DNA from: Armigeres subalbatus
Taxonomy: Eukaryota > Arthropoda > Insecta > Diptera > Culicidae
Direction: 5' to 3'
DNA length: 64,000 bases
Assembly: GCF_024139115.2 (NCBI RefSeq)
Contig: NW_026942538.1
Span: 124,001 to 188,000 of the forward strand
Shown here: one piece after another, positions 11,300-21,723 of the stretch
How positions within the stretch are numbered: the first letter of the stretch is position 1
Layout of the letters: each line of letters begins with the position of its first letter
Translations under genes and position numbers: made by a program
Notes under the pieces: generated by a model
Databases searched by the model: none
The model's input: only the letters and a program-made list of their open reading frames with translations
Told to the model about the DNA's origin: nothing

Positions 11300-12433
11300 G
11301 CTTTCGTGATTTTATATATCCGTATTATTTTTCCTCACATTTCATTATATCCATTTTTCATATTTTTACATTTTCAAATTTTTAAATTTCATATTTTTAC
11401 ATTTTCATATTTTTCTTATTGAGTTTTTTAAATAAATTTCCATGTTTAACACTTTCACAATTCACAATAATAAAACATTTTTGTATCTCAAAATTTTCAT
11501 GTTATTATGTTATTATCATATTTCCATATTTCTTAAAGAACTTGTATTCGGTTACTCATGCGGATGTCGGTCGGATGCTCTGGTCGAAACAAGCGCGATC
11601 TTCAATAGTTTGCAGAAGCCATCGAGCAAGTGAGTACAGTGCGTGTTTTAGTCGTCGGGAAAATAATAAAATATCTATCTTGTGTTCGGTAGCTCATGCG
11701 GATGTATTGCGCTTTGCTCCAGTCGAAAGAAGATCTTCTATAGCTTGCAGTAGCCATCGAGAAAGTAAAAGTCCAGTGCGGGTTCTATTCGTCGCGAGTA
11801 AGTACAGAATACTATGCGTCGGTTGGGTCATGCAAAACGCGATCCTCCACAGTTTGCATATGCAGCCGGGCATGCATAGTGAGTAGTGTCCATGCTCGGC
11901 GTTCAATTCTTTTGTTATAGGTAATTGTAGTAGATTATTGTATTTTCATATTTTTTATAATTTCTTGTTATTGCACGTTCATATTATAACATTTTTGTAT
12001 TATCATATTTTCCATATTCTTATATTTTTCCTATTTTTATATTGCTATACTTTTATATGCTCACATTATCATGCTTTTATATTTTCATATGTTCATTCGT
12101 TCACATTTTCATATTTTTATATTTGTGTATTTGTTCATATTTTTATACTTTTATACTTTCAAATTTCAAATTTTTATATTGTCAATTCATTGTATTTTCT
12201 TTTTTCATGTTATAGTATTTTCATATTTTCATATCATCAAATATTTATAATTCATGTTTTTTTATAATTTAAATTTCACATCTTTTTATATTTTTATACT
12301 TTTCAATTTTTTAAATCTTATTTCCATATTTATATATAATTTTTTTATTTTTTATTATAATTTTATATTTTCATATTTTTTTATTTTTATATTCATATTT
12401 TTGTGTTTTCATATTTTTATATTTTCACATGTT
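11300..12433. repeat. AT-rich simple sequence, TTTTCATA-type
   Basis: Long runs built from attttcatatttttata repeat irregularly here, apart from the block at 11543-11890. The same simple sequence resumes at 13985, directly after the TIR element, which shows that the element was inserted into it. Open frames within (for example 11938-12267) are low-complexity artefacts. Confidence 0.8.
11543..11890 (+). repeat. Imperfect tandem repeat, unit about 140 bp
   Basis: ttgtattcggttactcatgc (about 11542) recurs as ttgtgttcggtagctcatgc (about 11680), each followed by a tcgaaacaagcgcgatcttc-like stretch, gtttgcag or cttgcag, and agccatcgag. A third shorter unit ends near 11880. Repeats of this sort are seen in the 5' UTRs of some mosquito retrotransposons, but no coding part follows, so the source is unknown. 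Confidence 0.6.
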
Positions 12434-13984
12434 GGGGAAAAGTGGGTAAAACCGACACCTTAAGCAACTTTACAGTTCCCCAATCTATGAATCAATTTTT
12501 CGGTCTAGAAATCTCATACAAGCGTACTTTGGCTCTTCATGCAACAGTCCATGAGGTCTCAGGACAATATTTCTTGGTAGAATTTGATTTATGATGAAAA
12601 CGCGAACAGCTCATCTTCCAGTCCAAACAGCTGGGGTGCGGGTAAGATCGACACCACATGAGGGTAAAACCGACACATCAAGTCGTTATGGAATTGAACA
12701 TCATAACAATTCTAAATGATGTTACAACATAATCGAAAATGTTTAACAACATTCATTTTGATATTTGTGTATGAAATTCATGTTCAGGGGTCACTCATAA
12801 ACGATGGTTGTACAAAATTGTATATATTTAAAATCATCACCACATATCATATTTTATTTAGTTTCTTTAGTGGGACGGATGAAAAATATACAGAGTATAA
12901 GAATGTTAGTAACTAAAGTAACAACAGTAGTTAGTGTAAATATTGACCTACATTTAAATTTCACTTATTTTAAAAAGTTGTTTATAACGGCGATTCAAAA
13001 TAAATGCGTATGGTGCAGTTATGACAAGAAATAAAAATGACTAGTTCCGTAGGTGACAAGTTACATGTTTACAGGGGTGAAAATGGATCACGGAACACTA
13101 GATAACGGATTGAATATATCTAAGAGCAAAATAAGCCTAAAAATACAATTCTTCTTTGAGTGCTTTTGTTATTCGACCTGCAGGTTTTCCTTGATGACTC
13201 AATATTACCCCCTAGACCTATAGTCACGCCCAATGATGATATGGTATGTAATCAGTAATCATGATTATGTTATATTCCTCGGCGCCTCGTTTTTCAATAC
13301 CTACTTGAATTATATTATGCGAATGATGAGTCTAATAAAACAGAGGTATTTCGTGATTCGATGGCAGGTGTCGAATTTACCCCTACTGATAACATAATGA
13401 AGATGAGATACATGTGGATGTTTATAATTAGAAAAATTAACTATTTTTCCACAACATACACAAAATGATGTTCAATTATGGATCAGAGATGGATTAAATA
13501 CTGATAATCAACAAATTATTGTCGAAAAAGCTTATACACCGATGCCAAATTTTTACATAACTCATCTCCTCAATGGTGATTAATGCTAATTGTCTGTTTA
13601 TTATGACTCTTATACGTCTCCGCCAGTTACAAAATGACTAGAAATACAAGAAATCAAACATAAGAAAATTATTTTGAGCTTTTTAGTGGAATGTCTTCAC
13701 TTGTCATAAGACGAGTTTATACAATCCCATTGAATTCCACCACTCGACTCGAGTCAAGTACGAGACACTGAAGACGGCCTTACTGTTGAGGTCGAAATAC
13801 GTATCTGTCAAGATACAATTAAGTGGTGGAATTCTATGGGATTGTATAAACTCGTCTTATGACAAGTGAAGAAATCAAACGTTTATTCAAAGTGTGTCGA
13901 AATTCTGTCCAATAATCACTCAAAATCAGAGATTTGAAGTGGTGTCGGTTTTACCCGCAGTGTCGGTTTTACCCACAATTCCCC
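12434..13984. mobile_element. TIR DNA element with six subterminal GGGTAAAACCGACAC motifs
   Basis: The left end ggggaaaagtgggtaaaacc (then gacacc) is matched inverted by the right end. The 16-base motif gggtaaaaccgacacc occurs at 12444, 12640 (one variant) and 12662 on the plus strand. It occurs inverted at 13367 (variant), 13941 and 13960. The array is therefore near both ends and points inwards, as transposase binding sites do in several DNA transposon superfamilies. There is no transposase frame, so this copy is non-autonomous. It sits inside AT-rich simple sequence and itself contains the 179-bp MITE at 13694. The target duplication is unclear (TT at both ends at most). Confidence 0.7.
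13694..13872. mobile_element. 179-bp foldback MITE, complete copy
   Basis: The arms 13694-13744 and 13821-13872 are inverted copies (tcttcacttgtcataagacg and on), about 50 bp with very few mismatches. The spacer has the core gagtcaagtacgagacactg and ggccttactgttgaggtc. Related copies in this window: 8313-8434, 27476-27591 and 39490-39567. It is non-coding and nested in the 12434-13984 element. Confidence 0.9.
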
Positions 13985-14470
13985 TTCATATTGTCATATT
14001 TTCATAATTTTGTACTTTCATATCGCTTTTTATATTTTCATCTTTCTGAATTTTTAATGTTTTCGTAATTCCATGCTTGAATGTTTTATTTTATCTATTG
14101 CGTTTATTTGACAGGCTCAGGCGTGTATAACACTTAACGGAGCCGAGACTTTATGATATTTATTACAATCGATATCATCTTATTATCAACAGTTAGTAAG
14201 GGGAAAGGGTATAGACCAAAATACTCGTGGTGACTCAAGGTTAGATTGTGTAATTTCAGGACGGACTAGGTTGGAATTTAGCTTGAATGTTTTAATGTAT
14301 TCCTATTTTTGTACTACATTTGTTTGTATTTTATATTTTAATACGTTTTTCATTTTCATACAGCAATTTTTATACTTTATCACATCATACTTGTATGTTT
14401 TTGTTTTCATATTATAAACGTTACATATTTTCATGCTTTTATATATTTGTACTATTGAATCATCTCTGCG
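13985..14470. repeat. AT-rich simple sequence, continuation
   Basis: Runs of ttcatattttcat type resume directly after the TIR element and fade by about 14470, with a unique stretch at 14100-14280 in between. Confidence 0.65.
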
Positions 14471-15292
14471 GCAAACACAACGTAGTGGGCCTGGCCGCTT
14501 TGACGTTTATGTCATTCCACTGATATAAACCTCAATATTGACAAAACAAATTATTGGGCGTCATCTAACTCAATGATTTTCCAGGATGCTTTCTTTGTAC
14601 TGGCTGCGTTTGTGTTCGATTAAATTAGACAGATTAGACATGAGAAATGCTGAACTGAATAATCAAATAATAATAGAAAAATATATTGATACTGCTGTAT
14701 TGAAATGAATAATGACAACATTGCCGTTTAATTATGTTGGATCTTTAAAGCTACCTAATTAATACTTGACATATTTCAATAACGTTTTAAAGGTTTTTTA
14801 TATGCTCTATGTATTTTTTTTTCTCTTTCATTTAAACTGGCTACGCAGTCTTTAATTTGTCCAACATTTCGACACGAGATTGGTGTCTTCTTCAGGGAAA
14901 AAATATGATATAGCATAATCCGCCTAGTGCTGCCCTAAATACACATAGTTCAAATTCAAATTTTGAGGAAGTTTTGTTGAGTTTTGACTTTGTTACATCA
15001 TTTTAAATTGATCATGAATGCTGATTTTTAAATAAAAACGCTGCTAGACCAATCGTTTAGATCAGTATCGTACGGCTACACTGCCGTAATCTAAAAAAGT
15101 GACATATACTCCATTTTCCAAAAATGGTGGTAACGAGTAGTACTGATCGATCTCTTTAACAGAAAAATTGAAAACATGCATGTTGTGATTTGGCGCATAC
15201 GTCACTTTTAGATTCCGGCTGTTCAATTACATCGCTAGCCCCAATATTATTTCAAAACTGCATTATCATGGCCTGAAATAGTAATTCTATTA
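14471..15292. other. No gene; possible Penelope-like tail at 14836-14906
   Basis: Read on the minus strand, about 14906-14840 contains cctgaagaagacaccaatct then gtgtcgaaatgttggac. A gaagaagac...gtcgaaac-type end is what I remember from 3' ends of Penelope-like elements. It is short and stands alone, so this is weak. The rest of the stretch shows nothing recognisable. Confidence 0.3.
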
Positions 15293-15366
15293 TGAAAACT
15301 CATATGTGAATATGTACATTATGTGGAAGATAATGATTTGGAAAATGTATTGGAGGTAATCACTTT

Positions 15367-15440
15367 CCCTTCGATGGGACTCGAACCCACGACCCTACAG
15401 TACGCTAGACTGGTGCTTTGACCTACTAAGCTGCCAAGGA
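15367..15440 (-). other. tRNA-like sequence in left palindrome arm
   Basis: On the minus strand it matches the right-arm unit with several substitutions. It has a B box (gggttcgagtccc), a D-arm-like gcagcttagtaggtcaaagc and the same anticodon-arm region cagtctagcgtactg. The acceptor stem is imperfect at two positions. It is a SINE/MITE part, not a working tRNA gene. Confidence 0.75.
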
Positions 15441-15518
15441 CCTCCGTCGGCCTTCGCAACCCAAATTGGGAATCTCGAGCTCATTCAGTAGCCGCTAGGT
15501 TGCGAAGACCGACGGAGG

Positions 15519-15592
15519 TCCTTCGTAGCTTAGCTGGTTAAAGCACCAGTCTAGCGTACTGTAGGGTCATGGGTTCGAGTTCCATCGAAGGG
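15519..15592 (+). other. tRNA-like cloverleaf, AGC in anticodon position
   Basis: A full cloverleaf can be drawn. The acceptor is tccttcg with cgaaggg (one T:G), and the D stem is gctt with aagc. The anticodon arm is cagt with actg around a seven-base loop ctagcgt, which puts AGC (Ala) at 34-36. The T arm is atggg with tccat around ttcgagt. The A box tagcttagctgg and B box ggttcgagttcc fit pol III consensus. The sequence is not like a normal Ala tRNA, has no CCA or host context and lies in a palindrome, so I call it a tRNA-like mobile-element unit rather than a gene. Confidence 0.7.
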
Positions 15593-16060
15593 AAAGTAGT
15601 TACCTTCAATACATTTTTCAAATCAATATCTTCCACATAATGTACATATTCACATATGAGTTTTCACAACATTGCAATTCCAAAAGTTCATCCCAGAGCT
15701 TCGCGATTTTTTTCGAAACCATTCATTTTGACAAATTGTGGGTGCAATCAATAGTAAATGTCTTCTGTGACCCCCAAATGCCCCAGAAATGGTTCCCCGG
15801 AAGAATCCGGAACATTCGTAAAAGAGGCCAATTTCAAAAGTTCATCCCAGAGCTTTGCGATTTTTTGGTAACCATCTATTCTGGCATATTGTGGATGTAA
15901 TCAATACTGAAGTCGTCAGTGGCCTCTAAATGCCCCAGGAACGGTCATCCAGATATTCCGGAAAATCCATAAAATGGCCAGTTCCAAAAAAGTCATCCTA
16001 GAGCCTCGCGATTTTTTCAAAACTGTTCATACCGGCGAATTGTGTATGTGATCAATAGTG

Positions 16061-16146
16061 AAAGTGCTCTGATTTTTTTTTTTTTTTGGTCTTTATTAAA
16101 GTGATTTTTCATATGACAATAAGTTCATCACTAAAAAGTGCTCTGA
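16061..16146 (-). mobile_element. Short retrotransposon 3' tail with 12-bp TSD
   Basis: aaagtgctctga at 16061-16072 is repeated at 16135-16146. Between them lies a T run followed by ggtctttattaaagtg and about 25 more bases. On the minus strand this is a 3' end with AATAAAGACC before an A run. It is a heavily 5'-truncated retrotransposon insertion into a satellite unit. Confidence 0.75.
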
Positions 16147-16782
16147 GACCAAATGCTACCAAAACGGTTCTTCGGAAGATGCGGAACATCCCTAAAAATG
16201 GTCAATTCCAAAAGTTCATCCCAGAGATTCACATTATTTCGTAATCATCCATCCTGAAGAATAATGGATGCAGTCAGTAGAGAAAGTCTTCCGTGATCCC
16301 AAAGAGTGTTCGAAAGGGTCCTCCGAAAGATCCAGAACATACGTAAAAGTGGCCAATTTCAGAAATACATCCCAGAGCTTCGCAATTTCTTCATAACCAA
16401 TTATACCGGCAAAATACCTGTGCAATCAATTGTGCAAGTCTTCTGCCACCCGCAAATCTCCCGATACGGTCCTTCAGTCTTCCGGTCTCCCAGGGCATTG
16501 CTATTTCCATACGGAAAAACTGTGTACGCAATAAATTGTTTGAATCTTCTGAGATGACCACAAACGGCCCTCCGGGAAATCCGAAACATCCGTAGAAGTG
16601 GCCAATTCCAAAGGTTCATCTTAAAAAAAAAATTCGAGACTGATTGTATCAGCGAATTGATTATGCAATCAATAGTGAAAGTCTTTTGTGACCCAAAATA
16701 ACCACAATACGGTCCTTAGGAAACCCGATACATCCGTAAAATAGATTAATCCTAAAAGTTGATCCAGAGCTGATCAGTTTTC

Positions 16783-16952
16783 AAATAAAGACAGGAACAC
16801 CGTCTTCGACCAGAGGTCGTACAGACTGAACAGTGTTAAGTGCATGAGACAACGGACAGGACACATAACACCCAGTGGACCAGTGGAGAATATCGATCAC
16901 GAAAAGTTTTCTCCTTACCGGAGCGGGAACCGAACCCACACTTCATAGCATT
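16783..16952 (-). mobile_element. tRNA-derived SINE, 5'-truncated copy
   Basis: The reverse complement matches the 9124 SINE from its tail (ggtgttcctgtctttattt) through tctgtacgacctctggtcga and the B box (gggttcggttcccgctcc), but stops before the A box. It is inserted in the satellite array. Confidence 0.8.
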
Positions 16953-17520
16953 CACGTAGTAACGGTGAATTATATGTGGAGTCAATAGTGAAAGTCCTCT
17001 GTGACACATGACACATTTCTTTCATTTCCAATTTTTCTTTCATCGCCAATGATTACAAAACGGTTCTCTCTGAAATTTGGTACATCCGCTAAAATGATTA
17101 ATTCTGGAAGTTTATCCCAGAGCTCAAAATTTCATTTCGAAACCATCCATAGAGGGGAAGTAATTGTGCAATCAATAGTGGGAATTTTCTGTGACGTCTG
17201 AATGTCCACAAAAACGTCCTCCGGGAGATCAGAAACTTTTGGAATTGCCTATTTTTACGGATGTTCTATATCTTCCGAAGAATTGTTTTTGGGATATTTG
17301 GGGGTCGAAAACGACTTTTAATTATTAACTTTAACTTTTAAGACTTTTAGATTATTACTTACTAGACTTTTAATTATTATTGAACTTTTAATTATTAAAT
17401 TTAACTATTAATTGCACCCACAATTTGCCAGAATGAATGGTTACCAAAAAAAATCTCGAAGCTCTAGGATGAACTTTTGGAATTAGCCATTTTACGGATG
17501 TTCCAGATCGATCTTCCAGA

Positions 17521-18236
17521 GGGCTTTCCGATGACCGCTCGAGGGATAAATTTGCCCAGAAATGGCATATACAAGATAGCAAATACAGTGGGATCATCGG
17601 AGCACTTTTTGCAAGCAATTTTATGTTTCATAAAACGAAACTCGAAAATTGGGTGCCAAATTGAGAAGCTCAAGAAGTACCTTTCTAGTACGGGTTCCCC
17701 GGGGACTAGAGGGGTCATTTTGGATTGTTCTAGGAACCTACAGCTTTCTTTTGGTGCCTAAAGATCGAAAATCGGATAAAATTTGAGTTTTTGTGATCGT
17801 GATGAAATCTTGGGTCCAAATAGACCCCAATGCACAATGTGTCACTTTTTTTGTGGCGCCTCTCCTGGATGTCGCTGGAAGCTGATGTTCTCTGTGAATC
17901 TTAGTTTCCGGAAGCTAGGAAAAGTCAGAATTTTTCAGATTTTTATCTCGTTGCGTTACAAAGTTACAGCGTTGTTTGGGTGTGTTTGGGTCGAAGTGGA
18001 CCCCAATGCACTAGGAAGGTTAATGGGTATGCGTTTGAAATTGTTGTAGAATTTTTTTTACCTTGGAAGACTTGTGACATGTTACAATGGCGTTTCCCGT
18101 GAAGTGAATAGACGTATTGCTGCTGCGAATAGGGATCACGAAACCAGCTTAGGTCCTGCAACATGCAGACGGAAACGAAATTTCCTCTATAAAAAAAACT
18201 CTGATTCTACCAGTGGCCCTTTATTGACATGAAACA
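17521..18236. other. Non-coding; repeated GGGTCNAANTNGACCC palindrome
   Basis: No gene. The stretch gggtccaaatagaccccaat at 17812 recurs as gggtcgaagtggaccccaat at 17988, both followed by gcac. Each contains an imperfect GGGTC/GACCC palindrome. They may mark subterminal parts of an unrecognised element. Confidence 0.4.
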
Positions 18237-18660
18237 TTTACGTTAGAAGAAGCGGACCGGATAGCTTTTGGGGGTTTCGAGCGAAAAGTGCTGCGTACAA
18301 TATTCGGAGGTAACCTAGAAAATGGTGTGTGGCGCAGACGCATGAATCATCAAGTATACAATGAAGAAAATATTGTAAATCGTATAAAATACAGCAGACT
18401 TCAGTGGGCTGGTCACTTAGTGAGAATATCGATCGGAAAAAAGAATAACGAAAACAATATTCAACAGAGGATCAGATAGAGGCCGACGAGTTCGTGGAAG
18501 GCCACGAATAAGCTGGTTGCACGCAGTGGAATCGGACCTGGTGACCCTAATCGTTCGGGAAAACTGGAGGAACATCGCCCAAGACCGATGATTATGGAGC
18601 TCTACAATACGCCAGGCATAGGTGTATCGACGCTGTGGTCAACTGTGGTATTCAGGTAGG
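18237..18660 (+). pseudogene. RTE-clade LINE, C-terminal RT remnant (family 3)
   Basis: The frame reads FERKVLRTIFGGNLENGVW, RRRMNHQVYNEENIV, then RLQWAGHLVR. These match the C-terminal region of the RTE copy at 21.3 kb (VLRTIYGGVQMADGTW, RRRMNHEL, RLRWAGHVARM) at perhaps half the residues. A frameshift near 18445 and loss of everything upstream make it a dead, older family member. It lies just upstream of the younger RTE insertion. Confidence 0.7.
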
Positions 18661-18782
18661 TAGTACTTGTAAATGCCGCCTTCACTACTAACTGATAGGA
18701 GCACTGCATGCGAAGGTTTTCACTCGATTCGAGTTACTAATTTAATGCCAAATGAAGAAAATAGGTAATCAAATCACGATTG

Positions 18783-19556
18783 GAAGCTTGGAACATGGAA
18801 TTGCAAGTGGCTAGGTTTCGCAGGTTGCGACAGGATGATCTACGATGAATTACATCCCCGCAACTTCGACGTCGTGGCGCTGCAGGAGATTTGCTGGACA
18901 GGACAGAAAGTGTGGAAAAGCGGGCATCGAGCGGCTACCTTCTGCCAAAGCTGTGGCACCACCAACGAGCTGGGAACCGGCTTCATAGTGCTGGGTAAGA
19001 TGCGCCAACGCGTGATTGGGTGGCAGCCAATCAACGCAAGGATGTGCAAGCTGAGGATTAAAGGCCGTTTCTTCAACTATAGCATCATCAACGTGCACTG
19101 CCCACACGAAGGGAGACCCGACGACGAGAAAGAAGCGTTCTACGCACAGCTGTAGCAGACATACGATGGATGCCCACTGCGGGACGTTAAAATCGTCATC
19201 GGTGACATGAACGCACAGGTAGGAAGGGAGGAAATGTATAGACCGGTCATCGGGCCGGATAGTCTGCATACCGTATCGAATGACAACGGCCAACGATGCA
19301 TAAACTTCGCAGCCTCCCGCGGAATGGTAGTCCGAAGCACCTTCTTTCCCCGCAAAAATATCCACAAGGCCACATGGAGATCACCTAACCAAGAAACGGA
19401 AAACCAAATCGACCACGTTCTAATCGACGGTAAATTCTTCTCCGACATCACGAACGTCCGCACTTACCGCAGTGCGAATATTGAATCCGACCACTACCTC
19501 GTTGCAGTATGCCTGCGCTCAAAACTCTCGAAGTCGAAGTCGGACGCCGCGGCTTA
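18783..19556 (+). pseudogene. RTE apurinic endonuclease domain
   Basis: The frame opens with LGTWNCKWLGFAGCDRM (WN as in the APE motif), then DVVALQEICWTGQ with the catalytic Glu of the LQE motif. Next come GTGFIVLGK, INVHCPHEG, IGDMNAQVG (GDxN motif), and at the end NQIDHVLIDGKF and IESDHYLV (SDH motif). This protein part nicks DNA to prime reverse transcription. A TAG at 19153-19155 replaces the GAA seen in the copy at 39.95 kb (AQLEQTYDG). A small deletion near 19533 against that copy throws the end of the domain into a different frame from the RT. Confidence 0.85.
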
Positions 19557-21697
19557 ACATTGGGCGGCTACAAGACGGTAGACTAGCCCAAGAATACGCG
19601 CAGCAGCTGGAAGTGGCACTTCCAACGGAAGAGCAGCTAGGCGCAGCGTCTCTTGAAGATGGCTGGAGAGATATTCGATCCGCCATTGGTAGCACCGCAA
19701 CCGCTGCACTTGGCACGGTGCCCCCGGATCAGAGAAACGACTGGTATGACGGCGAATGTGAGCAGTTAGTGGAAGAGAAGAATGCAGCATGGGCGAGATT
19801 GCTGCAACACCGCACGAGGGCGAACGAGGCACGATATAAACAGGCGCGGAACAGACAAAACTCGATTTTCCGGAGGAAAAAGCGCCAGCAGGAAGATCGA
19901 GACCGTGAAGAAACGGAGCAACTGTACCGCGCTAATAACACACGAAAGTTCTATGAGAAGTTGAACCGTTCACGTAAGGGCCACGTGCCACAGCCTGATA
20001 TGTGTAAGCACATAAACGGGAACCTTCTTACGAACGAGCGTGAGGTGATCCAAAGGTGGCGGCAGCACTACGAAGAACACCTGAATGGCGATGTGACAGA
20101 CGAAGATGGCGGTATGGTGATGGACCTGGGAGAACGCGCGCAGGACATAATTCTACCGGCTCCGGATCTCCAGGAAATCCAGGAGAAGATTGGCCGGCTG
20201 AAGAACAACAAAGCCCCTGGGGTTGACCAACTACCAGGAGAGCTATTTAAACACGGTGGTGAGGCACTGGCTAGAGCGCTGCACTGGGTCATTACCAAGA
20301 TTTGGGAGGAGGAAGTTTTGCCGCAGGAGTGGATGGAAGGTGTCGTGTGTCCCATCTACAAAAAGGGCGATAAGCTGGATTGTAGCAACTACCGCGCAAT
20401 CACATTGCTGAACGCCGCCTACAAGGTACTCTCCCAAATTTTATGCCGTCGACTAGCACCAACTGCAAGGGAGTTCGTGGGGCAGTACCAGGCGGGTTTT
20501 ATAGGCGAACGCTCCACCACGGACCAGGTGTTCGCCATTCGCCAAGTACTGCAGAAATGCCGCGAATACAACGTGCCCACACATCATCTATTCATCGACT
20601 TCAAAGCCGCATATGATACAATCGATCGGGACCAACTATGGCAGCTAATGCACGAACACGGTTTTCCGGATAAACTGACACGGTTGATCAAAGCGACGAT
20701 GGATCGAGTGATGTGCGTAGTTCGAGTTTCAGGGGCATTCTCGAGTCCCTTCGAAACCCGCAGAGGGTTACGGCAAGGTGATTGTCTTTCGTGTTTGCTA
20801 TTCAACATCGCTTTGGAAGGGGTAATACGAAGAGCAGGGATTAACACGAGTGGTACAATTTTCAATAAGTCCGTCCAGCTATTTGGTTTCGCCGACGACA
20901 TAGATATTATGGCACGTAACTTTGAGAAGATGGAGGAAGCCTACATCAGACTGAAGAGGGAAGCTAAGCGGATCGGACTAGTCATCAACACGTCGAAGAC
21001 GAAGTACATGATAGGAAGAGGTTCAAGAGAAGACAATGTGAGCCACCCACCGCGAGTTTGCATCGGTGGTGACGAAATCGAGGTGGTAGAAGAATTTGTG
21101 TACTTGGGCTCACTGGTGACTGCCGAAAATGACACCAGCAGAGAAATTCGGAGACGCATAGTGGCTGGAAATCGTACGTACTTTGACTCCGCAAGACGCT
21201 CCGATCGAATAGAGTTCGCCGCCGTACCAAACTGACAATCTACAAAACGCTAATTAGACCGGTAGTCCTCTACGGACACGAGACCTGGACGATGCTCGTG
21301 GAGGACCAACGCGCACTTGGAGTTTTCGAAAGGAAAGTGCTGCGTACCATCTATGGTGGGGTGCAGATGGCGGACGGTACGTGGAGGAGGCGAATGAACC
21401 ACGAGTTGCATGAGCTGTTGGGAGAACCATCCATCGTTCACACCGCGAAAATCGGACGACTGCGATGGGCCGGGCACGTAGCCAGAATGTCGGACAGTAA
21501 CCCGGTGAAAATGGTTCTCGACAACGATCCGACGGGTACAAGAAGGCGAGGTGCGCAGCGGGCAAGGTGGATCGATCAGGTGGAAGATGACTTGCGGACC
21601 CTCCGTAGACTGCGTGGTTGGCGACGTGTAGCCATGGACCGAGCCGAATGGAGAAGACTCTTATATACCGCACAGGCCACTTCGGCCTTAGTCTGAT
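19557..21697 (+). pseudogene. RTE reverse transcriptase and C-terminal domain
   Basis: The long frame to 21235 holds LKNNKAPGVDQLPGELF, CPIYKKGDKLDCSNYRAIT, the palm LFIDFKAAYDTIDR (first Asp), RRGLRQGDCLSCLLFN, and LFGFADDIDIMA (FADD catalytic pair). The C-terminal part then follows in the next frame: LVEDQRALGVFERKV, RLRWAGHVARMSD, ARWIDQVEDDLRTL, ending RLLYTAQATSALV. One base is missing near 21186 against the copy at 24.93 kb (acgtactttggactcc), which breaks the palm/thumb from the C-terminus. Domain order and lack of a gag frame fit the RTE clade. Confidence 0.88.
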
Positions 21698-21723
21698 TAA
21701 ATAATAATAAATAGGTAATCAAA

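Larger units (their letters stand above)
15293..15666. repeat. 374-bp palindrome carrying two tRNA-like sequences
   Basis: The left arm 15293-15461 and right arm 15498-15666 are near-perfect inverted copies of about 168 bp, separated by 36 bp. Each arm holds a 74-base tRNA-like sequence with its 5' end towards the centre. Outer parts read tgaaaactcatatgtgaata and its complement. It looks like a foldback element that has captured, or is derived from, a tRNA-like promoter unit. No clear target duplication was seen. Confidence 0.85.
15680..17520. repeat. Degenerate satellite array, unit about 150 bp
   Basis: The phrase aaagttcatcccagagcttc recurs, with changes, at about 15685, 15840, 15990, 16213, 16365, 16614, 16756 and 17110. 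After allowing for insertions, most spacings are 149-154 bp. Other unit parts also recur: gcaatcaatagtgaaagtct, ggtcctccggaagatcc-like and aacatccgtaaaa. The last units (about 17225-17290 and 17410-17515) are inverted. A tail insertion (16073-16134) and a SINE (16783-16952) interrupt it. The open frames inside are by-products of the repeat. Confidence 0.8.
18774..21708 (+). mobile_element. Nearly full-length RTE-clade LINE with 15-bp TSD
   Basis: The 15-mer aaataggtaatcaaa flanks the element at 18759-18773 and 21709-21723, so both ends are defined. Length is about 2.9 kb. It starts at the first endonuclease codons and ends in aataataataaa, the short A/T trinucleotide tail typical of RTE elements rather than a poly-A. 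Three further pieces of the same family lie at 24513, 39642 and 58425 (minus). This copy is defective by one stop and two frameshifts but is otherwise well preserved, so it inserted fairly recently. Confidence 0.9.

Noticed and set aside
11938..12463. Long aromatic-rich open frames (plus strand)
   Set aside because: They are translations of TTTTCATA-type simple sequence, with almost only F, I, Y, L, S and H. No start context or domain.
15519..15592. A functional tRNA-Ala (AGC) gene
   Set aside because: The cloverleaf is good, but the unit lies in a palindrome with a second inverted copy and does not resemble a canonical insect Ala tRNA in its arms. A mobile tRNA-like unit fits better.
19519..21230. 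Several minus-strand frames of 60-105 codons opposite the RTE
   Set aside because: They are shadows of the plus-strand RT, which has clear motifs. None has its own domain.
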